DNA from: Ruminococcaceae bacterium FB2012
GTDB lineage: Bacteria > Bacillota > Clostridia > Oscillospirales > Ruminococcaceae
Length of the DNA: 20,890 nucleotides
Reading direction: 5' to 3'
Assembly: GCA_900104495.1 (NCBI GenBank)
Contig: FMXS01000031.1
Span: forward strand, 1 to 20,890
Below the pieces are notes generated by a model. That model saw only the letters and a program-made list of their open reading frames with translations, made no database searches and had not been told where the DNA came from. Each line of letters starts with the position of its first letter. The stretch's first letter is position 1. Below are positions 14,933-20,890 of the stretch, one piece after another. The translations under genes and the position numbers were made by a program.

Positions 14933-16207
14933 TCATTCCTTGATCCTTATCACATCGTTCAGCACATACCCGAAGGTGGGGGCGGAGGAGTTTTCGTTCT
15001 CGATGTAGCCGCCGCTGATGTCAATGGTCTTTGAGGGATCGTTGGGGTCGGTGCCGGTGTATGGGCCCTTAAAGACATCGTTCCCGCCTTCCTTGAACTC
15101 GCTTATCAGCTTGTCGATAAGCTCCTCGCTGCCGTCGGCCGCGATTATCTTGTTGAGGTTCATCATTTCCAGCCAGCCGTAATCGAAGCCCGCGCCGATG
15201 TCTCTGCCGTGAACGTGCCCCTTGACGTGATCTTCGATCTCCTTGTCCTTGAGGACAGCCTCGCAGGCCCCCGTCATATAGGGCTCCCAGTTGATGCGGG
15301 AGCTTATCAGCGAAGAGGTGGGAGCCACGTCGATCATGCTCTGATTGTAGCCCACATGGTAAACGTTCTTGTAAGCGAAGGCTTCCTCGCAGGCCACCGC
15401 AGGACCCGTGGTGTCCGAATGCTGGGAAATGATCACGCAGCCGTCGTCGATGAACTCCTTGGCCACCTTCTTTTCAATGGCGTAATTGCCCCAGGTGTTG
15501 GTATACTTCACATCCATGACCGCACTCGGACATACCGAACGCACTCCGAGGAAAAATGCAGTGTAGCCCGAAATGACCTCAGTGGAAGGGAAGGCCGCAA
15601 CGTAGCCCAGTCTGGCGCCTTCGGGAGTTATCTCGCCTTTCTCGATCATTTCGTTGAGTTTCAGACCTGCCACGGCTCCGGAGATGTATCTTCCCTGGTA
15701 TATCTCGCCCATAAAGGTGTGATAGTTGTCCAGGACGGGGTCCTGGTTGGCGTTATCGCAGGTGGCCTCGCAGAACTGTATATCGGGATGCAGCGCTGCG
15801 TACTTCTTGGCAGCCTCGCCGTAGCCGTAGCTGGTGGTGAAGATAATATCGCAGCCCTCGGCTACCAGATCGCTTATAGCCCCGTCGCATCGGGAAACAT
15901 CACGGATGTTGGCTTTTATGGAGATCAGCACCTTATCCCCGAGATGACGCTCGATGGACTTCTGTGCTTTGATGAAGTTTGCGGTGTAGGGCGTAACGTC
16001 GTCGCTGTCGTAGACAAAGCCCACCCTTATCTGCTCTTTTGTGGTATCGTGAGTGAGCAGGGCGAAGTGTATGATAGAATACACCATGATAACAACGACT
16101 GCGGCTATCAAAGTTACGAGGACATTTTTCTTGAAATTTTCCTTATCTTTATCCCCTTGGGAAGTGACGGCCTCTTCGGCCTTTACGGCGTTTTCCTTCT
16201 CGCTCAC
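14933..16207 (-). CDS. Membrane-anchored BMP/PnrA-type ligand-binding protein
   Basis: This 424-residue protein has a charged N-terminal tail (1-27), one membrane helix (about 28-51) and then a BMP (basic membrane protein / PnrA-like) periplasmic-binding fold. Family cues are IRVGFVYDSDD at the start of the fold, GCDIIFTTSYGYGEAA, GYVAAFPSTEVISGYTAFFLG, WGNYAIEKKVAKEFIDDGCVIISQHSDTTGP and NWEPYMTGACEAVLKD. BMP proteins usually bind nucleosides and feed an ABC importer, and in Gram-positives are lipoproteins. This one has no lipobox Cys and no transporter genes nearby. Its GTG start overlaps the stop of the upstream sensor (GTGA), so the two are co-translated. That suggests a ligand-presenting partner of the sensor, an inference. 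The ligand is unknown. Confidence 0.88.
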   Translation of the reverse strand: MSEKENAVKAEEAVTSQGDKDKENFKKNVLVTLIAAVVVIMVYSIIHFALLTHDTTKEQIRVGFVYDSDDVTPYTANFIKAQKSIERHLGDKVLISIKANIRDVSRCDGAISDLVAEGCDIIFTTSYGYGEAAKKYAALHPDIQFCEATCDNANQDPVLDNYHTFMGEIYQGRYISGAVAGLKLNEMIEKGEITPEGARLGYVAAFPSTEVISGYTAFFLGVRSVCPSAVMDVKYTNTWGNYAIEKKVAKEFIDDGCVIISQHSDTTGPAVACEEAFAYKNVYHVGYNQSMIDVAPTSSLISSRINWEPYMTGACEAVLKDKEIEDHVKGHVHGRDIGAGFDYGWLEMMNLNKIIAADGSEELIDKLISEFKEGGNDVFKGPYTGTDPNDPSKTIDISGGYIENENSSAPTFGYVLNDVIRIKE

Positions 16208-19200
16208 TTGTCCTCACCCCGCTTTCCGTAAATGCGTTCAATATCTATGCTTCCGTCCTTTACCAGTTCAAGCATGATGTCAGCCATTTTCGGGTCGAAC
16301 TGGGAGCCCTTGCAGCGCTCCAGCTCCTCCAGCACGAAGCTGAAATCCAGCTTCTGTCTGTAAACACGGTTGGCGGTCATAGCATCGAAGGCGTCCGCCA
16401 CGCCGATGATCCTGCCGTAAAGCGGGATCTCCTCGCCCTTGAGGCCGTGGGCGTAGCCCTTGCCGTCGTAGCGCTCGTGGTGATAGAGGGCGCCGTCCAC
16501 CACGTTCTCGATCAGCGTGAAGTCCTTGAGGATCTCTCCGCCTCTGATAACGTGGGTCTTCATTATGGCGTACTCCTCGTCGGTAAGGCGCGCAGGCTTG
16601 TTGAGTATCCTGTCGGGGATGCCGATCTTTCCTATATCGTGGAGCAGAGCGGCACGTTTGAGGTTCCGGCATTCCTCCTTGGACATTCCCAGCCGCTGAC
16701 CGATCATTACCGCGTACTCGGAAACTCTCTGAGAATGCTGGCTGGTGTTCTCGTCCTTGGCATCCACGGTTTTGGCTATCGCAAGGATCGTTTCGTTGCC
16801 CATCTGGACTTGTTTCTCGGCAAGTTCCAGCTGTTTGCGCTGGATCATAAGGGTGCGCTGCATACGGCTCCTGGCGATGAACCAGGTGAACCAGATGATA
16901 GCGAGCATAGCCACGATCAGCATATAAACGATGAACCAGCTGTTGTCGTATATCTCCTTTTCCTTTTCAATGGTGTAGACGCTTTCTTCCAGGACGCCTT
17001 CCTTGCGCCCGTCGAGGACGCAGAGCCGGAAGGTATAGGTGCCGGTGGGAAGATTCGTATAGGTGATAGTGCTGAGTTCGCTTTGGAGAGACACTGTCGG
17101 GTTGCTGTCGAAGCCTTCAAGGCAGTAGCTCACATAGGGGTTCTCGTTGGAGAAGTTTACGACCTCCGGGTAAAGCTCCAGCTTGCCGGTGCCTCGCGGT
17201 ATATCCAGCGTGACGCCTCTTTCGACAGGAACTGTCCTGCCGTCGATGCGGGCGGTGGACATCAGCAGTCGGTAGGACCGCTTCTTGGAGGCATAAGAGC
17301 CCATTTCCATTTTGAAAGCTCCGCTGTCGCAGGACAGATAGAGCACGCCGTTCTTGTCGCAGTAGTTCCATGAGTTGGCAGTCAGAGAGGCGCTCATGCC
17401 CCGGTTGGCATCCAGCAGTTCGTAATTCATTTCATTCACGTCGTTGATGACATCATTTTCATCCACGACGTAGATGCCCGCAGAGCTCATAATGAACAGC
17501 TTGCCCTTGCCGTCGGCCCAGATATCGTAGTTGTTTGAGTAGGGGAAATTCGCAACGGTCTTGACCTTGTAGTCCTTATCCATTAAGCAGATAGCGTTGC
17601 TTGTGACGATAAGCACGTTCTCTCCGTCGGAGCATTTTACCATTCTCAGTATTACTCCCGAAGACAGCCCGTCATACCTGGTCAGTGTGCGGACCACCTT
17701 GCCTTTTCTTATCACGGCGATGCCGTCGCCGTCGGTGCCTGCCAGCAGAGCGCCGTCGGACACTTCAAGAAGGCTGAGTATCATAGCGTTGGAGAAACCG
17801 TCGCCGTATTTCAGCGTGTTGGAAATAGCGCCGTTCCGTATGAAGGACATTCCCGTGTCGCCTGCGGCGGCGATATCGCCGTTGCTCATTTGGATGACGA
17901 CTCTTGCCCGGTTGCCGAAGGTGCCGTCTGAGGCACTGAATACCGTGGGCTTCATATCCTGCCCTATCTTCACCAGTCCCATTCCGTAGGTGCAGAGCCA
18001 GAGGTCGTTGTTGGAGTCTTTTTTGATACAGCGTATCCTCGTGCCGTCCATCATCGCCGTCAGCTCGTTGGTGACCTTTCGGTGGGTCTCCATATCCGCA
18101 ATGTCGAGGCCCTTATCGGTGCCGAAATACAGGCATCCGTTCCATTCCTCCACTGAGTTGACCACCTTGTTCTCAAGACCGTAAAAACGGTACACATCCG
18201 TGAAGGGCGATTCGGACAGTCTCAGCAGTCCGAGGCGGGAAGAGGTGAACCACAGGTTCCCCTGGTAGTCCACGGTCATATTGTCAATGGAATTGTTGAA
18301 GGTGCCGGTGTTTATCAAATGGAAGCCGTTGTTCTTGTCGAGGAATCCGACGCCGTTATCGGCGCATAGATAACCGGTGCCGTCCTCAGTAAAGGTAACG
18401 GACTGGATGCTGTTGAGTTCCCCGGGTCTGAATTCGGAGACTTTTTTCAGCTTGTTGTTCTCGATCTTGAAAATGTGGATGTGGTCCACGGAAGTGCCTG
18501 CGTAAAGCAGTCCTTCGCTGTTGAAGGTACAGCATTTGAAAATTTCGTCCTCGCCGGGGAGCACAGCGGTATCAAGTATCTCGCCGCTGCCCAGCAGGAA
18601 CAGCTTTCCGTCGAAGTCCACCGCTGCCGCGTGGCCATCCTCGTCGGCGGTGACGGTCTCCGCAAAACGCACCTGCGGGATGACGTTGATTATTTTCAGT
18701 CCGCCGCTGAGCGAAAGCACGGCCATGCTTTCCGAGGTGCCGATGTAGTAGTTGCCGTCGGCGTTCTGCGTGATGCAGCGTATCGAATCCGAGGGCATAC
18801 CGCTGTCCTTGTCGATGACGTTGGAGATCATCTCGTTGATGCTTATGGAAAGGCCGTTGTCGTTGGTGCCGATCCAGAGACGTCCCTCGTCGTCGGTATA
18901 GAGACAGTTGACGTTCCTTACAGAGTCATACTCGCTCATGCGTCTGAAATCGCTGCCGTTGTATCTGTAAAGTCCCGCGTAGGTGCCTATCCAGAGGATA
19001 CCGTCTTTGGTCTGGGCGATGTCGTTGGCTTCGCCGCAGGGAAGCCCGTTGTCGCTGCTGTATACCGTATGCACATAGTCGCTGTAATCGCTGATCTCTT
19101 TGGTTTCCGCCGCGGAGGTCTCTATCTTCGGCATAAGTCCCACCGTCAGAGCGGCGCAGAGCAGCAGAGGCACGGCCTTGACGGCAGCGCCTCCTTCGCC

Positions 19201-19791
19201 GGAGCTTTCCGTTTCGTCGGAGTCTTCTCCGTCACCCTTTTGCTTCTTTGCCGTAAGCTTCAGATGCAGTCTGATAAGTCCGAACACCACAAACAGCGTA
19301 ATGACTTTATCCAAAAAGTCAACATAAAACTCTCCGATGATGCAGCAGGGCACGAAGGGGAGCCCTGTCTCACGGAGTTTGCCGATGACACCGTTGCCCC
19401 AGGTGTTGCCTGTCATTCCGTTGTGGAAGATTATGTTGAGGGGCACCGTCACCACAATGGTAGAAATGGTGGTCAGAACGCTGGCGGTCATGGTGCCGAA
19501 GACCGTGTCAAAGCTCTTCCGCTTGGCGCACAGACCGATGACCGCGGCAATGACCACGCTTGTCAGAGAGTAGACAAAGGACAGGTAATTGCTGAACCCG
19601 TAGATGATGTTATGTGTCACGCCGACGATCGCGCCGCAGACCGGTCCGAGGCTGTAAGAGGTCAGTGCTGTGCCGAAGCAGTCCAGCCACACCGGCAGCT
19701 CGAAATGATCGGAAAGGAGCCGTCCGCCGTAGTTGAGCAGTATACACATGACAATAAACACTGCCAGCTTATAGTTGTATTTGTTTTTCAT
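16204..19791 (-). CDS. Multidomain transmembrane sensor: ECF-S-like module, propeller, Y_Y_Y, HD-GYP
   Basis: This is a 1195-residue protein. Residues about 8-190 hold five or so hydrophobic helices resembling ECF-transporter S components (LDCFGTALTSYSLGPVCGAIVG). A further hydrophobic segment (about 205-228) ending in TSAAE looks like a buried signal peptide. Residues about 235-840 are two-component-regulator propeller repeats (WIGTYAGLYRYNG, LWIGTNDNGLSI). A Y_Y_Y-like domain (about 870-935) and a membrane helix (about 950-972) come next, then a short coiled coil and HD-GYP (about 1010-1195). HD is at 1051-1052, HHERYDGKGY follows, and the GYP motif is GYA (1112-1114). HD-GYP enzymes hydrolyse c-di-GMP. 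ATG 19791 is chosen with GGTGAT just upstream; an in-frame GTG at 19884 would add 31 residues including an extra hydrophobic stretch. By eye it is richer in GC than the pil genes. Confidence 0.88.
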   Translation of the reverse strand: MKNKYNYKLAVFIVMCILLNYGGRLLSDHFELPVWLDCFGTALTSYSLGPVCGAIVGVTHNIIYGFSNYLSFVYSLTSVVIAAVIGLCAKRKSFDTVFGTMTASVLTTISTIVVTVPLNIIFHNGMTGNTWGNGVIGKLRETGLPFVPCCIIGEFYVDFLDKVITLFVVFGLIRLHLKLTAKKQKGDGEDSDETESSGEGGAAVKAVPLLLCAALTVGLMPKIETSAAETKEISDYSDYVHTVYSSDNGLPCGEANDIAQTKDGILWIGTYAGLYRYNGSDFRRMSEYDSVRNVNCLYTDDEGRLWIGTNDNGLSISINEMISNVIDKDSGMPSDSIRCITQNADGNYYIGTSESMAVLSLSGGLKIINVIPQVRFAETVTADEDGHAAAVDFDGKLFLLGSGEILDTAVLPGEDEIFKCCTFNSEGLLYAGTSVDHIHIFKIENNKLKKVSEFRPGELNSIQSVTFTEDGTGYLCADNGVGFLDKNNGFHLINTGTFNNSIDNMTVDYQGNLWFTSSRLGLLRLSESPFTDVYRFYGLENKVVNSVEEWNGCLYFGTDKGLDIADMETHRKVTNELTAMMDGTRIRCIKKDSNNDLWLCTYGMGLVKIGQDMKPTVFSASDGTFGNRARVVIQMSNGDIAAAGDTGMSFIRNGAISNTLKYGDGFSNAMILSLLEVSDGALLAGTDGDGIAVIRKGKVVRTLTRYDGLSSGVILRMVKCSDGENVLIVTSNAICLMDKDYKVKTVANFPYSNNYDIWADGKGKLFIMSSAGIYVVDENDVINDVNEMNYELLDANRGMSASLTANSWNYCDKNGVLYLSCDSGAFKMEMGSYASKKRSYRLLMSTARIDGRTVPVERGVTLDIPRGTGKLELYPEVVNFSNENPYVSYCLEGFDSNPTVSLQSELSTITYTNLPTGTYTFRLCVLDGRKEGVLEESVYTIEKEKEIYDNSWFIVYMLIVAMLAIIWFTWFIARSRMQRTLMIQRKQLELAEKQVQMGNETILAIAKTVDAKDENTSQHSQRVSEYAVMIGQRLGMSKEECRNLKRAALLHDIGKIGIPDRILNKPARLTDEEYAIMKTHVIRGGEILKDFTLIENVVDGALYHHERYDGKGYAHGLKGEEIPLYGRIIGVADAFDAMTANRVYRQKLDFSFVLEELERCKGSQFDPKMADIMLELVKDGSIDIERIYGKRGEDK

Positions 19792-19899
19792 ACAAATCAC
19801 CACATAATAAATAATAAGGATATAATAAGTCTGCCGGAGCCCCTGCCTCAAAGAAGTGATAAAGCCCAGACTGCATAAGTACACACTTCTACATATTAT

Positions 19900-19928
19900 A
19901 TTCTATCAGAACAGAGCCGTTTTGTCAA
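19900..19928 (-). promoter_or_regulatory. Promoter of the sensor-BMP operon
   Basis: On the minus strand a perfect TTGACA (19928-19923) and TAGAAT (19905-19900) are spaced by 17 bp. Transcription would begin near 19893, giving a leader of about 100 nt before ATG 19791. Confidence 0.75.
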
Positions 19929-20019
19929 TGATTTGTGAATAAACCCGGAAAGAATTATAAGTTTTTCGGCACAAACCGCGCACAACGATGAACGATTTAT
20001 GAATTCCCCCGTCCCGCAC

Positions 20020-20048
20020 TTGACAAACGGTCCTCCGCGTGATATAAT
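20020..20048 (+). promoter_or_regulatory. Consensus sigma-A promoter of tRNA-Arg
   Basis: TTGACA at 20020-20025 and TATAAT at 20043-20048 are both perfect, with a 17-bp spacer. The start site would fall about 10 bp before the tRNA. Confidence 0.92.
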
Positions 20049-20065
20049 AATAAGGCTGAAAACAA

Positions 20066-20142
20066 GCGCTGCTAGCTCAGCTGGATAGAGTGACTGGCTA
20101 CGAACCAGTAGGTCAGGGGTTCGAGTCCCTTGCAGCGCGCCA
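20066..20142 (+). tRNA. tRNA-Arg (anticodon ACG), CCA encoded
   Basis: The 77-nt sequence folds as a cloverleaf. The acceptor GCGCTGC (20066-20072) pairs perfectly with GCAGCGC (20132-20138), followed by discriminator G and encoded CCA at 20140-20142. The D arm contains AGCTCAGCTGGATAGAG. The anticodon stem ACTGG/CCAGT closes the loop CTACGAA with anticodon ACG, read as ICG after deamination. The T arm holds the usual GGTTCGAGTCC. It serves CGU/CGC/CGA codons. It has its own promoter and a downstream terminator, so it is transcribed alone. Confidence 0.97.
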
Positions 20143-20169
20143 TCTATGGCGAACAAAAAAGATGACAAG

Positions 20170-20223
20170 GGCTCAAACAGCGTAGATACGCCGTTTGAGC
20201 CTCTTGCTTTATGCGAGTTTTTT
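20170..20223 (+). terminator. Terminator downstream of tRNA-Arg
   Basis: GGCTCAAAC (20170-20178) pairs with GTTTGAGCC (20193-20201), with an inner GCGT/ACGC stem. A second small stem (CTTGC with GCGAG, one G-U) leads into TTTTTT at 20218-20223. Confidence 0.75.
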
Positions 20224-20377
20224 AGTGTCAAACCAAAGATGACATTTTACTTTTTTAGCTGTCCGGAGGGACTCGAACTCCGACATTACAGATTATTATC
20301 AAACAAATTACCGTTTTCTAAGAAAACAATACAGTCAAAAACAAGATCTTTACAAAAAATCTTTCACAAACTTATCT
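20224..20377. other. AT-rich gene-free stretch, with a tRNA-like T-arm fragment on the minus strand
   Basis: I see no supported gene here. On the minus strand about 20258-20284 reads GGAGTTCGAGTCCCTCCGG, like the T-arm and 3' acceptor side of a tRNA, but the stem is imperfect and no anticodon arm follows in the neighbouring bases. The rest is A/T-rich and may be the leader of the gene at 20479. No convincing promoter was found in it. Confidence 0.4.
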
Positions 20378-20434
20378 GCCTGAATTTGTTGGTATCTCAC
20401 AAAGATGAGATACCAAGAAATTCAGGCTTTTTTT
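20378..20434 (+). terminator. Strong intrinsic terminator / possible attenuator before the last gene
   Basis: GCCTGAATTT (20378-20387) pairs with AAATTCAGGC (20418-20427). After a 2x2 internal loop TGGTATCTC (20390-20398) pairs with GAGATACCA (20407-20415). Seven T residues follow at 20428-20434. It lies just 44 bp before ATG 20479, with no gene between it and the tRNA terminator. Confidence 0.88.
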
Positions 20435-20478
20435 ATTGCCTGAAAAACCATATACCATATTAAAGGAGGACGAAAACA

Positions 20479-20890
20479 ATGGACAACTACAAACTGTACG
20501 CAAACCTCATCCGCAAGCCGGACTCAAGCGACTTCAACGCCCGGCCATGCGTGGTGGAAAAATGGATCCCGATAAGCCATTGGAGCTTTGAGCAGATCAA
20601 GCAGGATCCCCTGCACGACCTTGAAGCGGTCAAGGCTTACCGCGACATTATGTTCTGCGACAATGAAGCCAACCACTGCATTATGCTTCTCGATGACTTC
20701 GGGAGTGACGGTATCCTCGTTGAAAGCGAGGGCTATGACTACCCCAGGTATTCATGTTTCGTGCCGAATGCAAGGACACTGTATGAGGACAGCCTGACCA
20801 CCAATGCCGAGCGTGAACTGCGAGGGCTCATAAGAAAGGCTGCGGACAAAGCGCTCGAGGAAGTATTCGCTGATAATGAAGCCGAGATCC
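20479..20890 (+). CDS. Unrecognised accessory-type protein, 5' part (runs off window)
   Basis: At least 137 codons are open from ATG 20479 to the window end. AAAGGAGG (20462-20469) lies 9 nt before the start. The visible part begins MDNYKLYANLIRKPD, is soluble, rich in Asp/Glu and aromatic residues, and has a central segment EANHCIMLLDDFGSDGILVE followed by a basic-acidic helix near the end. No signal peptide or membrane helix is seen. I cannot assign a function. Proteins starting like this are familiar to me from variable regions of Ruminococcaceae genomes, but that is memory and not verified. Position beside a tRNA gene and behind an attenuator-like terminator would fit accessory DNA. Confidence 0.8.
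   Translation, partial: MDNYKLYANLIRKPDSSDFNARPCVVEKWIPISHWSFEQIKQDPLHDLEAVKAYRDIMFCDNEANHCIMLLDDFGSDGILVESEGYDYPRYSCFVPNARTLYEDSLTTNAERELRGLIRKAADKALEEVFADNEAEI

Noticed and set aside
18475..19878. 467-codon plus-strand frame opposite the sensor
   Set aside because: It is a shadow of the GC-rich minus-strand gene, His/Val/Asp-rich with no recognisable domain, and conflicts with clear propeller repeats on the other strand.
19896..20231. Minus-strand frame containing GTRTPDLLVRSQSLYPAEL
   Set aside because: That peptide is a translation of the antisense of the tRNA-Arg gene, a well-known false protein.
20146..20463. Plus-strand 105-codon frame after the tRNA
   Set aside because: It spans two terminators, has no ribosome binding site, and its composition follows the AT-rich non-coding DNA.
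1..20890. CRISPR array or phage structural region
   Set aside because: No regularly spaced repeats with unique spacers and no phage-type genes were seen. The only tandem repeat is the in-frame linker at 8989-9090.

Overview
The window looks like chromosome of a low-to-mid GC Gram-positive (monoderm) Clostridia member, most likely Ruminococcus or a close relative in Oscillospiraceae. The reasons are strong AGGAGG-type ribosome binding sites, consensus sigma-A promoters, a complete type IV pilus (T4P) machine with no outer-membrane parts, and the style of the sensor and accessory proteins. The genus is inferred from general familiarity, not from a database match.

Layout. Bases 1-376 are the 3' end of an IS200-like element: the last 61 codons of a Y1 transposase, then a cluster of hairpins. 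Bases 425-1135 are a single membrane-protein gene of unknown function with its own promoter and a weak terminator. Bases 1203-10824 are the main T4P block. It contains pilC (platform), a fused pilM-pilN and pilO. After a large hairpin and an extended -10 promoter come three prepilin-type genes of 781, 257 and 861 codons. Bidirectional terminators separate these from a minus-strand prepilin peptidase (pilD), which is divergent from pilB (assembly ATPase with an N-terminal MshEN-like domain) and pilT (retraction ATPase). Two more terminators close the block.

Bases 14933-19928 hold a minus-strand two-gene operon. Its first gene encodes a 1195-residue sensor: an ECF-S-like membrane module, a beta-propeller ectodomain, a Y_Y_Y domain, a membrane segment and an HD-GYP domain. 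The second gene overlaps it by 4 bp and encodes a membrane-anchored BMP/PnrA-type ligand-binding protein. Bases 20020-20142 are tRNA-Arg(ACG) with a perfect promoter. A gene-poor stretch with two intrinsic terminators follows, and then the 5' part of an unrecognised accessory gene that runs off the window.

How it fits together. PilD would process the three prepilins. PilB and PilT would power extension and retraction through PilC. PilMN and PilO would form the cytoplasmic-ring and inner-membrane alignment complex. The three prepilins resemble a minor-pilin tip set (PilV/GspI-, PilW/GspJ- and PilX/GspK-like) but two are greatly enlarged. The 861-residue protein carries a Gly/Thr linker, InlB-type repeats and a Cys-bounded C-terminal domain, which suggests a tip adhesin. 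No short major pilin is present. The neighbouring HD-GYP sensor raises the possibility of c-di-GMP control of the pilus, but the MshEN motif of PilB has lost its usual Arg and Gln positions and HD-GYP has GYA instead of GYP, so this link is a hypothesis.
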